Positions 1-8,217 of a stretch of DNA of 64,000 nucleotides are shown here, one piece after another. The translations under genes were made by a program, and so were the position numbers. The notes below the pieces were generated by a model that was not told where the DNA came from, ran no database searches, and saw nothing but the letters and a program-made list of their open reading frames with translations. This stretch comes from Pontibacter diazotrophicus (lineage in GTDB: Bacteria; Bacteroidota; Bacteroidia; Cytophagales; Hymenobacteraceae). The first letter of the stretch is position 1. Each line of letters starts with the position of its first letter. The stretch spans positions 32,139 through 96,138 of the forward strand of contig NZ_QRGR01000024.1 of NCBI RefSeq assembly GCF_003367245.1. The letters are read 5' to 3'.

Positions 1-315
1 GTAAAGGACAAAATCAGCGCCGCTGTAGTTTTTGCGCACCTCGTAACCGGAGGGGGAGAAGAAGGTCAGGAGGATTTTATACTCTGGGAAAGCTTCCCTA
101 AATGCTTCTATCACCGGCCGCCCCTGCTCAAACTCCCCTAAAGAGGCGCAGTGGAACCACACCACCGGCGATTGATTACCATGCAGGGCCTGCTGTAGCC
201 GCTCAAACTGCTGTTGGCGCCCTTGCTGCATCTGTTTTGCCTTCTCATTGAAAGGAGCAGCCAGGGCAATGGCTGCTTTATAAGCCTTCAGGCCAATGTC
301 GTAGAGTAGCTTCAA
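1..315 (-). CDS. waaA: 3-deoxy-D-manno-octulosonic acid (Kdo) transferase, N-terminal part
   Basis: Partial gene cut by the left edge; 105 codons are visible, reading leftward without a stop. The enzyme moves Kdo from CMP-Kdo to lipid A at the inner membrane. The hydrophobic N-terminus (KLLYDIGLKAYKAAIALAAP) fits the membrane-anchoring helix of the family. It is followed by VVWFHCASLGEFEQGRPVIE-like sequence with the catalytic-region Glu of the GT30 N-domain, then FSPSGYEVRKNY. No ATG exists in frame: an in-frame TGA lies just upstream, so the start is probably TTG at 315-313, which places KLLYDIG right after Met as in relatives. A 200-bp palindromic repeat sits upstream. Confidence 0.88.
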   Translation of the reverse strand, partial: MKLLYDIGLKAYKAAIALAAPFNEKAKQMQQGRQQQFERLQQALHGNQSPVVWFHCASLGEFEQGRPVIEAFREAFPEYKILLTFFSPSGYEVRKNYSGADFVLY

Positions 316-506
316 TCTGTATGTTTGTAGTACCGGTGCGGTGACATAAGCTCACACTTCTTCTGACTTGTGTTGGGGTAAGTTCCAGCGCAGTGAGTTT
401 GATGATCTATCTGCACATTTCCTGCTGCAAATATAAGCTATTAGCTTGTCTTGTGGCGGTTTAGTTTTCCGGCAGGTGCCACTGAAGCAGATTTTCGATG
501 TAATAT

Positions 507-706
507 CTAGTGCTCCTCCAATTAATTTATTATATATATTACATGTAATAACTGCGAAACTGTCCCATTGAGGGGACTATAGGGGTGTTGATGGCAGGAG
601 AATTAGCATAAGGAACAGAAGCATTTTAATCCTGTAGATGTAAACACCCCTCTTGCTCCCCTCAAGGGGAGAATTCTCTCTAGCAACTAAATTGGAGGAA
701 CACTAG
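507..706. repeat. MITE-like 200-bp element with terminal inverted repeats
   Basis: Lies in the 316-868 spacer, where I see no gene. The ends CTAGTGCTCCTCCAATTAAT (from 507) and the complement of the right end CTAGTGTTCCTCCAATTTAG (from 706) match at 19 of 22 positions. A second, inner pair of arms (about 564-589 and 644-670) carries TTGAGGGGA and AGGGGTGTT in inverted orientation. The whole unit could fold into a long imperfect hairpin and has no coding capacity. Both tips are CTAG; no separate target duplication is clear. It lies between the 3' end of the TetR gene and the 5' end of the Kdo transferase gene. Confidence 0.72.
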
Positions 707-868
707 GATGCCGCAGAAAGAATCAGCCAGGATTTACCTGGAATAAAATCTTTAGAATATTGATAGAGCGCCTTCTAAAGTAGGCAGCTAAGCGCCCATT
801 GCTAACAACATCGTACTCCGTATTATAATGACTGACAGAAGCAGAACGTATGAAAATGGTAGTGTGTA

Positions 869-1549
869 TTATTTGCCAATGGTTTTAAACACCATCTCTG
901 TCAGGAACTCCACCAACTGACTTTCTTTGTTATCCGAGATATTTGTGAGGGAGGGCAGGTGCAGCGAAAAGAATTTCTGGTAATGAGCTGTTTCGGCCAC
1001 TGTGGAAACTAATGAAGCAGGAAACTTATAAGCAGGATTTATCTCTCTGACTATGTCCGCAACACGTTTACAAAAACGCTTATAGGAATAAAAAAAGCCT
1101 TCTCTGTTGTTATCGTCTACCTCTTTTGTGAGGTAAACCTTTGCAGATTCTGCCACCACAATTTTTTGCAGTGCCACCTCATCCACATGTGCAAAATTCA
1201 TGTCTAGTTCTACCTTTCCTGACAGGATGCCAATGGCAATCTTTAATCTTTCTTCCGCAGACCTGATATTATTTGTAGCAAACACAAGCCGGTATTCCAG
1301 CCAGCTCCAATACCAGGAGATCAGGTATGAGAGCAGCATATGCTTGCTCTCAAAGTACCTGTATATAGTTGCCTCCGTTGTGCCTATCTTCTCCGCCAGC
1401 TTTTTAAATGTAAAAGACTCGAGTCCGAGTTCATCGATGAGCAGTATACTTTGCTCTACGATGTGCCGCCCTTTCTCCGATGTATCCGGATTTTTCAGGT
1501 AGACTTTCTCATCTACTTTTATTTTTATGTTCGCCAGCAGATTTCTCAT
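869..1549 (-). CDS. TetR/AcrR family transcriptional regulator
   Basis: 226 aa. The N-terminal HTH is typical: residues about 26-72 include FTFKKLAEKIGTTEATIYRY, the helix-turn-helix followed by FESKHMLLSYL. The C-terminal ligand domain is helical and not assignable to a known inducer class. Its ATG starts 12 bp after the stop of the carbonic anhydrase gene, so it is probably last in a sulP - carbonic anhydrase - tetR transcript. It may regulate that unit; this is inferred from position only. Confidence 0.85.
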   Translation of the reverse strand: MRNLLANIKIKVDEKVYLKNPDTSEKGRHIVEQSILLIDELGLESFTFKKLAEKIGTTEATIYRYFESKHMLLSYLISWYWSWLEYRLVFATNNIRSAEERLKIAIGILSGKVELDMNFAHVDEVALQKIVVAESAKVYLTKEVDDNNREGFFYSYKRFCKRVADIVREINPAYKFPASLVSTVAETAHYQKFFSLHLPSLTNISDNKESQLVEFLTEMVFKTIGK

Positions 1550-1561
1550 TCAAGATTTATC

Positions 1562-2194
1562 CTATTGCAGAGAATGTTCATAGAAATCCACAACGCCTGT
1601 CTCCACGTCATACATGCCTCCTACTATACCAATCTCTCTGTTCTGAATCATTTCCTTCAGTGTACTACTTTTGCTCTGGATATCACCCATCGTTCTGCGG
1701 ACATTTTCTTCAGCTACCATGTCCACGAATTCTAAATTCTTAGAGCTTTTATCTCCATTGTAATCAACACCTTCAACAGAAGGCTTTATTTTGTCTAAAA
1801 GCACTGTCAGGTTGCCTAGTTCTACATTGTCGCAGGCACCTTTTATGGCCCCACAGCTTGTATGCCCTAAAACTACAATCAACTTTGAGCCGGCTACCTT
1901 ACAGGCAAACTCCATGCTTCCCAAAATATCCTCATTCACAATGTTTCCGGCAACCCTGGCATTAAAGATGTCGCCTATGCCCTGGTCAAAAATAAGCTCT
2001 GACGAGGTTCGGGAGTCGATGCAGCTTAATATAACAGCAAAAGGATTCTGCCCTTTAGATGTTTCGTTTACCTGTTGCAGGAGGGTATGGTCAAGCATCT
2101 TATTGCTGACGAACCGCTTGTTTCCCTCTTTCAGTCTCTCCAGTCCTTTTTCCGGGGTTATCTTTTCTTGGTCTTCTTTTGTTAGTGCTCTCAT
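1562..2194 (-). CDS. Beta-class carbonic anhydrase
   Basis: 210 aa. Interconverts CO2 and bicarbonate. The zinc ligands and catalytic dyad are all present: Cys58 in SCIDSR with Asp60 and Arg62, and His111 with Cys114 in GHTSCGA. The usual NARVAGN segment follows the first motif. Length is normal for the family. It lies 36 bp downstream of a SulP anion transporter and 12 bp upstream of a TetR gene, all on one strand. A pairing with SulP suggests bicarbonate import or pH/CO2 handling. Confidence 0.93.
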   Translation of the reverse strand: MRALTKEDQEKITPEKGLERLKEGNKRFVSNKMLDHTLLQQVNETSKGQNPFAVILSCIDSRTSSELIFDQGIGDIFNARVAGNIVNEDILGSMEFACKVAGSKLIVVLGHTSCGAIKGACDNVELGNLTVLLDKIKPSVEGVDYNGDKSSKNLEFVDMVAEENVRRTMGDIQSKSSTLKEMIQNREIGIVGGMYDVETGVVDFYEHSLQ

Positions 2195-2230
2195 TTTCTA
2201 TTTATTTTTATTGAAATGTACTGTTTCTAT

Positions 2231-3796
2231 CTAGATTAAAACCTTGCCTGCCCTGACATCTTCACCTTCTTCTATCTCCTTTACGGTTAGGTTGATGTTC
2301 TTGCCCCGGGCAGTTTCTTTGAAGTCTTCAATAACCTCTTTCACGTCCGGGTCAACATAGGCTGACTTTGAATAGTCGATTTCCAGGTCCACATTGTCGG
2401 GAAGTCTCCTTAGCGTCTGCAGGATGTTTCCCTTGTTCAGAAAAGATATCTCCTCTGCCAGTATCATATAGTACTGTTCCCGGGCACCTTCAGTTTTGTC
2501 TTTGTACAGGTAATGTGAAACTTTGTAGTTGTTGCGCAAGACATTAACAATTGCCACAGCCATGCCTATACCTATTCCGGTAAGGAGGTCTGTGAAAACA
2601 ATGGCTACGATAGTCACAATGAATGGCAGAAACTGATTCCAGCCGCTTCTGTACATGCTTTTGAACAGAGCGGGCTTTGCCAGCTTAAATCCGACAATTA
2701 TTAGAATTGCTGCAAGGCTGGCCAGCGGGATCATGTTCAGAACACCTGGAAGCAGGATAACAGAGATCAAAATGAGCAACCCGTGAATAAGGGAGGCAAG
2801 CTTTGTTCTTCCGCCGGATTGAATGTTGGCAGAACTCCTGACGATTACCTGGGTTACAGGTAAACCGCCGATAAAACCCGAAACCATGTTGCCCACACCC
2901 TGCGCTACCAACTCTCTGTTTGCAGGGCTTATGCGTTTGTACGGGTCTAGTTTGTCCGTTGCTTCAAGGCACAGCAATGTTTCAAGACTTGCCACAATGG
3001 CTAAGGTGGCTGCCAGAAAGAGTACATCATAGGTGAGCACACGGCTAAAGTCAGGAGTGGTGAATTGCTGAAGGAAACCTGTAAAACTATCGGCAACGGG
3101 GAGTTCTACCAAATGGTTGTTGCCCAGTGCCAGTTGCGGATAGAAATCCCGGAAAACCACATTAAGTATAATGCCCAGCACCACAACAACCAGCGGCCCC
3201 TGTATAAGTTGAAACACTTTATGCTTCTTTGTGAGCACCTGATCCCATAAAATGAGAATAGCCAAAGACAGCACACTTATTATAATTGCCCCGGGCGTGA
3301 TATAATTTAAAGCATCAAATAGTGCAGTGAATGTAGTGCCGCCATCAGGCTCAATGTAATGCACATTTCCCTCAAGATTAGTATCATAACCGAAGGCATG
3401 GGGAATCTGCTTGAGAATAATGATAACCCCGATACCCGCAAGCATTCCCTTGATGACTGAAGTAGGGAAGTAGTAGCCAATGCTCCCTGCCTTCAGGAAA
3501 CCCAGCCCGAGCTGTATGGCACCTGCCAGCACAACGGCAGAAAGAAAGACTTCAAAGTTTCCGAGGCTTTGTATCGCCTGCAGTACGATAACTGCCAGTC
3601 CGGCCGCAGGCCCACTGACACCCAGTTGTGAGCCACTGATGAGCGTTACCACTATACCACCTACAATACCGGCAATAATACCGGAAAACAACGGTGCGCC
3701 CGAGGCCATGGCAATACCTAAGCACAGCGGCACTGCCACCAGGAAAACCACAATTCCTGCTGGCAAATCGTTTTTGATTTCTTTTAGGCTGATCAT
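2231..3796 (-). CDS. SulP family inorganic anion transporter (probable bicarbonate/sulfate permease)
   Basis: 521 aa integral membrane protein. It begins MISLKEIKNDLPAGIVVFLV, the conserved SulP entry into TM1, and continues with GIIAGIVGG and SGPAAGLAVIVL, the typical substrate-site region. About 10-14 transmembrane segments span residues 15-420, followed by a cytoplasmic STAS domain (about 430-515) containing VDLEIDYSKSAYVDPDV. First gene of a tight cluster with carbonic anhydrase, which favours bicarbonate as substrate, although the family also carries sulfate and others. I see no clear consensus promoter in the AT-rich 3797-3999 leader. Confidence 0.9.
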   Translation of the reverse strand: MISLKEIKNDLPAGIVVFLVAVPLCLGIAMASGAPLFSGIIAGIVGGIVVTLISGSQLGVSGPAAGLAVIVLQAIQSLGNFEVFLSAVVLAGAIQLGLGFLKAGSIGYYFPTSVIKGMLAGIGVIIILKQIPHAFGYDTNLEGNVHYIEPDGGTTFTALFDALNYITPGAIIISVLSLAILILWDQVLTKKHKVFQLIQGPLVVVVLGIILNVVFRDFYPQLALGNNHLVELPVADSFTGFLQQFTTPDFSRVLTYDVLFLAATLAIVASLETLLCLEATDKLDPYKRISPANRELVAQGVGNMVSGFIGGLPVTQVIVRSSANIQSGGRTKLASLIHGLLILISVILLPGVLNMIPLASLAAILIIVGFKLAKPALFKSMYRSGWNQFLPFIVTIVAIVFTDLLTGIGIGMAVAIVNVLRNNYKVSHYLYKDKTEGAREQYYMILAEEISFLNKGNILQTLRRLPDNVDLEIDYSKSAYVDPDVKEVIEDFKETARGKNINLTVKEIEEGEDVRAGKVLI

Positions 3797-3999
3797 CTTT
3801 TTAGAATTTAGGTCATAAAGCTATAGTATTACTATCGTTATTAAATGTATACATTATTTTTTTAATTGGTCTATATATGGCCAAGTTTTTCATCCTTTTA
3901 TCCTATGTTACTTATTGGGGCATATAGCCGGCTAAGGAAGGGCTGTGGTAGAGGCTTGATGGATAAACTATAGGAAGCTTGCTTCACTAACCTCCCAAA

Positions 4000-4037
4000 A
4001 ACAGAAAAGCCACTGCAGATGCAGTGGCTTTTCTGTT
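4000..4037 (-). terminator. Rho-independent terminator of the peroxiredoxin gene
   Basis: Near-perfect palindrome with arms AACAGAAAAGCCACTGCA and TGCAGTGGCTTTTCTGTT around a tiny loop, followed by a T run when read on the minus strand. It sits 25 bp past the stop codon of the peroxiredoxin gene. Confidence 0.85.
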
Positions 4038-4061
4038 TTATTCTTAAAGCGCTGATTTAGC

Positions 4062-4700
4062 TTAGTTTCCTCTGTTTGCAAGGTAAGCAGATACGCCTTC
4101 TTTAGTAGCTTGCATGGCTTCTTCACCTTCTTCCCAGTTAGCTGGGCAAACTTCGCCTTTCTCTTCAAAGTACTGCAGGGCATCTACCATACGCAGTGCC
4201 TCATCGATGCTGCGGCCAAGCGGAAGGTCGTTTACTACCTGGTGGCGAACCACACCTTCTTTATCTATCAGGAACAGGCCACGGTAAGCAACAGGCTCAC
4301 CTACAAAAGTAACCTCACCTTCTTCGTTATAGTCGTAGTAGCCGGCCAGTACGTCGAAGTTCTGAGAAATTGTTTTAGCTGCGTCAGCAACCAGAGGGTA
4401 TGTAACACCCTGAATACCGCCTTGCTCCTGTGGTGTGTTTAGCCAGGCGAAGTGCGATACATGCGTGTCAGTTGAGCAGCCAACTACAGCCACACCTTTA
4501 CGCTCGAAATCTGCTATTCTGTCCTGGAATGCTAAAATCTCCGTTGGGCATACAAATGTGAAGTCCATTGGGTAGAAGAAGAATACTACATGCTTCTTAC
4601 CGAGGTACTGCTCCAACGAAAAGTTTTCTTCAAATTCTTCACCGTTTACTACGGCTGTTGCTTTAAATGAAGGAGCTTTTTTACCTACTAATACTGCCAT
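4062..4700 (-). CDS. Typical 2-Cys peroxiredoxin (AhpC/Prx1 class)
   Basis: 212 aa. Reduces H2O2, alkyl hydroperoxides and peroxynitrite in the cytosol. The peroxidatic Cys51 is in FTFVCPTE and the resolving Cys185 in GEVCPANW. The sensitivity-type GGIQG loop is at 94-98 and a C-terminal tail ends SAYLANRGN. Length and domain order are normal for a Prx1/AhpC-type enzyme. The gene starts 27 bp after a PerR-like regulator gene, so the two are probably co-transcribed from the promoter at 5235-5266. A strong terminator follows. Confidence 0.95.
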   Translation of the reverse strand: MAVLVGKKAPSFKATAVVNGEEFEENFSLEQYLGKKHVVFFFYPMDFTFVCPTEILAFQDRIADFERKGVAVVGCSTDTHVSHFAWLNTPQEQGGIQGVTYPLVADAAKTISQNFDVLAGYYDYNEEGEVTFVGEPVAYRGLFLIDKEGVVRHQVVNDLPLGRSIDEALRMVDALQYFEEKGEVCPANWEEGEEAMQATKEGVSAYLANRGN

Positions 4701-4727
4701 TCTTAAATCGTGTTAAAGTGTATGAAT

Positions 4728-5195
4728 CTATTTAATTACTCTTGTAATACTTATTTGCTTTTCCGGATCAAGCTTGTTCCCCGTTAGCTGCACTGAAAAA
4801 CTCCTGATTTCGAAATTGGAGAGGTTCCTTTTCTGCAAGAACTCCTGCAGTAGTTGTTCCAACTCCTCGTCTTCAAAATCTATTATTTCCCTCGTGTTGC
4901 TACAGTAAATATGGCTGTGCGCCATGGTGTTGGCATCGAAACGTTTTCCGCCTTCTTCTGACAACACTTTATGAACAAGGTTTGTTTCTGCAAAAGTGTC
5001 GAGGGTTTTGTACACAGTGCCTAATGAGATACTGGGGTTAGCCGGTTTTAGGTGCTGAAACACTTCCTCTGCCATAGGATGTTTTCCTTGCAACTCCATC
5101 AGTGCCTCATACACCACAATGCGTTGGTGCGTCGCCTTCAGGCCACTTTCCACAATGCGCTCTCGTAGCGTATGTCGGTTTGTAATGTGCTGCAT
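4728..5195 (-). CDS. Fur/PerR family peroxide-type repressor lacking the structural zinc site
   Basis: 155 aa. The winged helix spans about residues 8-85 (LKATHQRIVVYEAL, SISLGTVYKTLD). The regulatory metal ligands of PerR are conserved as His39, Asp87, His93, His95 and Asp106. The structural zinc CxxC pairs are broken: only Cys98 remains (HIYCSNTREI, with Thr101 where a Cys is expected) and there is no second pair. Its placement directly upstream of a peroxiredoxin gene argues for PerR-like peroxide sensing rather than iron control. A perfect palindrome lies at its start codon. Confidence 0.88.
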   Translation of the reverse strand: MQHITNRHTLRERIVESGLKATHQRIVVYEALMELQGKHPMAEEVFQHLKPANPSISLGTVYKTLDTFAETNLVHKVLSEEGGKRFDANTMAHSHIYCSNTREIIDFEDEELEQLLQEFLQKRNLSNFEIRSFSVQLTGNKLDPEKQISITRVIK

Positions 5196-5202
5196 CCTTT
5201 GT

Positions 5203-5217
5203 TAAGAAAGTTTCTTA
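5203..5217. promoter_or_regulatory. Perfect 15-bp palindrome, candidate PerR autoregulatory operator
   Basis: TAAGAAAGTTTCTTA is a perfect inverted repeat around a single central base, 8 bp upstream of the PerR-like start codon. It lies in the leader, downstream of the promoter at 5235-5266, and overlaps where a ribosome would bind. Size and AT-richness resemble Fur-family boxes, but the sequence is not the canonical Per box. Confidence 0.5.
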
Positions 5218-5234
5218 TCTGGTAATTTATCTTA

Positions 5235-5266
5235 CAAAGCTAAATCATAAATGTTACGCCTGCAAA
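5235..5266 (-). promoter_or_regulatory. Bacteroidota-type sigma-A promoter for the perR-peroxiredoxin unit
   Basis: On the minus strand, TTTG (5266-5263), 20 bases, then TAGCTTTG (5242-5235). This matches the Bacteroidota consensus TTTG-N19-21-TAnnTTTG exactly. Transcription would begin about 30 bp upstream of the start codon. Confidence 0.75.
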
Positions 5267-5411
5267 TGGAGATTGTTATTTTAATGTTAAAACATAGTAT
5301 GGACAAAGGAAAAGCTACCTCAAAAGGAAAGAAATAGCCGGGAGGCTAATCTTCATCTTACCCTTTCCTATATGCTGTGTTTGTGAAACCTTGATTCACT
5401 TACTAACGGGC

Positions 5412-5439
5412 AAAAAAAAGCCCGTCTTTTCAGGCGGGC
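5412..5439 (-). terminator. Terminator downstream of small membrane protein gene
   Basis: Stem GCCCGTCT / AGGCGGGC (one wobble) with loop TTTC, preceded on the plus strand by eight A, which read as the U tract on the minus strand. Confidence 0.75.
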
Positions 5440-5463
5440 AGTATATTTTGAGAACTATATCTT

Positions 5464-5694
5464 TCAGAGAGCAGCAGACGTGGCTCCGGAATTAGCCACC
5501 CGAAAGTAAAACCGCTGTATCTGCTGCGACGAATCCGGGTCTGAGGCCAAAGCAGGAGGAGAAACCTTCAGGTTCTTTGCCTCTACTACTGGCACTGAAT
5601 CAGGGGTCTTGAACACTACGCCTGTAATGAGAAGAACAAAGAGTAGCAGCAACTTAAAAAAGGTTTGGATGGTAAACGTTTCAGCAGTTTGCAT
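5464..5694 (-). CDS. Small predicted membrane or secreted protein, unknown function
   Basis: 76 aa from the ATG at 5694; the frame stays open upstream but that extension is Cys/Arg-rich and unlikely. One hydrophobic segment (FFKLLLLFVLLITGVVF, about residues 12-28) could be a signal anchor, followed by a polar 45-residue tail ending in VANSGATSAAL. I do not recognise the family. It is a single gene with its own terminator, between the PerR-like gene and aspartokinase. Confidence 0.55.
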   Translation of the reverse strand: MQTAETFTIQTFFKLLLLFVLLITGVVFKTPDSVPVVEAKNLKVSPPALASDPDSSQQIQRFYFRVANSGATSAAL

Positions 5695-5819
5695 AGCGGT
5701 TAAGGGGTAAGCTTGTCTTCTGGAGAGACTTATATGTCTACAAATAAAGCACAAAGTTTCTGTAAAAGAAAATTATATATTAAACTTTTAGCATAATTTA
5801 AAATAACGGGAAAGTATAA

Positions 5820-7094
5820 TTACCGGCTCACAAACTGGTAAGTTGTGCGGGTGCGCTGTTCCAAAAGGATTTCTTTGTTTTCCGTTAACCTGTTTACACT
5901 TTCCGAATCGTAATTTTTTACAGTGAACAGAGACAAAGCTGTGTTATAATGGATGATAAACTGGTCTTTTAATATCTGAATGAGGCAGTGCAGGCGCTCT
6001 TCATGAAAGTCGGAACACACGGAAAAAGAGATGGCTGAGTTTTGCATCATGTTTATTTTAATGCGCAACTCTGACAGCGCGTTAAAGATTGCTTCCAGGT
6101 TTTTCTCTGAAATAAACGTGAAGTCCTTTACACCGAAGGAAATGAGGCACTGGTTCTCTTTGATGATATAAGCAGGTGCTGGTTTATCAAAGCGGCAGTC
6201 GCATATCTTGGTTCCTTTGCCGGTTGGGTTCAGGAACGATTTTACATAGAGCGGGATCTGCTTGTTAGCCAGCGGTTTTATGGTTTTAGGATGAATAACG
6301 GAGGCGCCGTAGTAAGCCATTTCCACCGTCTCCTGGTAGGAGATTTCCGTGTAGCATACCGTGTCTCTAAAGTGCTTTGGGTCTGCGTTCAGCAGGCCTT
6401 CCACATCTTTCCAGATGCACATTTCTCCGGCATCAAGACTGTAAGCAAAAATGGCGGCACTAAAATCAGAGCCTTCACGGCCCAGCGTGGTCGTGAGGCC
6501 GGCCTTGGTGCCACCCAGAAAGCCCTGTGTAACCACTAACTGCTGTTCCAGTAGTGGCAGCAGGTCGCGTTTTATCAGGCGCTCTGTGCTGGGCCAGTCT
6601 ATCTTTGCCTCGCGCCAGGTGTCGTCAGTCTGAATATACTTCCGGCTATCAACCCATGTATTTGCCAGTTGCTGCTCCTGCAGATAGTGGTGCAGGATAG
6701 TAGAAGAAAGCAATTCCCCATAACCCACCATCTGGTCATAAGCTTTGTCGTAGTTGTCAGTCGGGAGTAGCCGCTGTAGGTCGCTGTGCAGGTGCAGGAA
6801 CAGCTCTTCAAGGCGGTGATAAACTAGGCTCTCCGGTTCCGGGAACAGTTCCTGCACCACCTCAAAGTGATAGGCCTTGCTCTGCTGGAAAGCCGCCTCA
6901 AAATCCTCCTGCTTGTAAGCCTGGTCCATAACCAACTCCAGTGCATTGGTCGATTTTCCCATCGCGGACACTACCAGCAGCAGTTGCCGCTCGCCTCCAT
7001 GCGATTTGACTATGTTTGCCAGGTTCCTGAATGCCGCTGCATTTTTTACAGAGGCGCCTCCGAATTTGTATATTTTGATACTGTCTGTGGTCAT
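5820..7094 (-). CDS. Aspartate kinase (monofunctional)
   Basis: 424 aa. Phosphorylates aspartate, the first step to lysine, threonine and methionine. The amino-acid kinase domain starts with IYKFGGASVKN (Ala replaces the usual Thr of KFGGTSV) and includes TTLGREGSDFSAAIF. Residues about 310-424 form the C-terminal ACT-like region (CLISFGVKDFTFISEKNLEA), implying allosteric control. Length fits a stand-alone enzyme, without a fused homoserine dehydrogenase. No neighbours from the pathway. The 7095-7360 spacer shows only G-rich low-complexity sequence. Confidence 0.9.
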   Translation of the reverse strand: MTTDSIKIYKFGGASVKNAAAFRNLANIVKSHGGERQLLLVVSAMGKSTNALELVMDQAYKQEDFEAAFQQSKAYHFEVVQELFPEPESLVYHRLEELFLHLHSDLQRLLPTDNYDKAYDQMVGYGELLSSTILHHYLQEQQLANTWVDSRKYIQTDDTWREAKIDWPSTERLIKRDLLPLLEQQLVVTQGFLGGTKAGLTTTLGREGSDFSAAIFAYSLDAGEMCIWKDVEGLLNADPKHFRDTVCYTEISYQETVEMAYYGASVIHPKTIKPLANKQIPLYVKSFLNPTGKGTKICDCRFDKPAPAYIIKENQCLISFGVKDFTFISEKNLEAIFNALSELRIKINMMQNSAISFSVCSDFHEERLHCLIQILKDQFIIHYNTALSLFTVKNYDSESVNRLTENKEILLEQRTRTTYQFVSR

Positions 7095-7360
7095 GGGGAG
7101 TAAAAATAGCTATAATTGCCTAAAGATGACATCCTTTGGTATATAGCTAACTTGATTTTTAATCTGTGCGGCTAATTCGGAGGAAAGCGGGTATATTTTA
7201 ACTGATAGGAGGGGATGAGGCGCAACGACTATGGGAGGAGGGGTCTTATAAAAAAAGGAGGGGCTGAAGTAAGTGAGGCTCTGGGTGATGGAGGATGCGC
7301 TTTGTTTCTGGAAAGATGAACATAATGGCCGGAAACGATAATCACTAAACGGAAATAAAA

Positions 7361-7666
7361 TTACTGGCTGTACCTGAAGCGAATCTCTGCCTTTTGCAAC
7401 TCTCTTTTAATAATCAGGCGCGAGATGCGTTCAGCTATAATTTCGGGCTCTTCTGCCATCATGGCCTCTTTCACCTTTCTTTCATCCACATCAATCCGGT
7501 AGAGGATATGCAACAGGCGGTTAAAGTCAGAATATAGCAGCTTTTGTATGAGGTGGGCAAGCCTGTAGTGCAGTGTTTCCAGGTCCTTGGCAGGAAGGTT
7601 GTCTACTTCAAAAACTTTTTGCAGGTGGTTTGTGGCGCTGGTGAGTATGGCGGGCGAGTACTGCAT
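7361..7666 (-). CDS. Conserved hypothetical helical protein
   Basis: 101 aa, mostly helical and charged (LPAKDLETLHYRLAHLIQKL, then EPEIIAERISRLIIKRELQK). No signal peptide or membrane segment. Codon use resembles its neighbours and it lies in tandem with the DUF5606 gene, from which it is separated by a terminator. I do not recognise a named family. Confidence 0.65.
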   Translation of the reverse strand: MQYSPAILTSATNHLQKVFEVDNLPAKDLETLHYRLAHLIQKLLYSDFNRLLHILYRIDVDERKVKEAMMAEEPEIIAERISRLIIKRELQKAEIRFRYSQ

Positions 7667-7697
7667 AGTAGGTTGGTGGCGTTTTCATCTTCTACTT

Positions 7698-7737
7698 AAA
7701 CAAAGAAGCCCTCTTTTGGCGGAGGGCTTCTTTGTTT
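7698..7737 (-). terminator. Terminator of the DUF5606 gene
   Basis: 16-bp perfect stem AAACAAAGAAGCCCTC / GAGGGCTTCTTTGTTT with an 8-nt loop. It begins at the DUF5606 stop codon (7738-7736) on the minus strand. Confidence 0.8.
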
Positions 7738-8197
7738 AGGCCTTATCTTCTTTACCTTCTTCGGTTTCTGTCTCTGATTCAGTAGTTGCTGTTTCTTCCT
7801 CTTCTTTGAAGCCTACATAATCTTTAACGATGTAGTACCAGTTCACCAGTTTTTTCATGTCTGATACATACACGCGCTCTTCATCGAACTCCGGTAGCAC
7901 ATCGGCCATCAGGTTCTTGTAGTCTTCGTTGTCTGGCTTGTCGCTGATGGGTAGTTTGTCACCATATTTCTGGTGCATCAGGTCAAAAACCTCTGAAAGT
8001 GGCACAGTGCCTTCCTCATCTGTTGTATAGATAGAGATTTCATCCAGCAACGACATGCGGTGGCGTGCCTGTGCTACCAGGTTTTTAGGGTTCTCCTCAA
8101 GGCTTTCTACAATAACACCTGTGCGTGTTGGTTTCACAACGCGGTACAAACCGCTCATGCCAGAAATGGCTGCAACTTGTCTTAAATCAATAGGCAT
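7736..8197 (-). CDS. DUF5606 domain protein
   Basis: 153 aa. The N-terminal part (MPIDLRQVAAISGMSGLYRV, KPTRTGVIVESL) is the conserved DUF5606 fold common in Bacteroidota; function unknown. The middle holds a helical segment (VYVSDMKKLVNWYYIVKDYV) and the C-terminus is an acidic, disordered tail rich in Glu and Thr. Cytoplasmic by sequence. The TonB-C-domain gene ends upstream at 8218, 20 bp from this start, so they may be co-transcribed. Confidence 0.85.
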   Translation of the reverse strand: MPIDLRQVAAISGMSGLYRVVKPTRTGVIVESLEENPKNLVAQARHRMSLLDEISIYTTDEEGTVPLSEVFDLMHQKYGDKLPISDKPDNEDYKNLMADVLPEFDEERVYVSDMKKLVNWYYIVKDYVGFKEEEETATTESETETEEGKEDKA

Positions 8198-8217
8198 AAT
8201 AAAAAAATAAGCTTACT

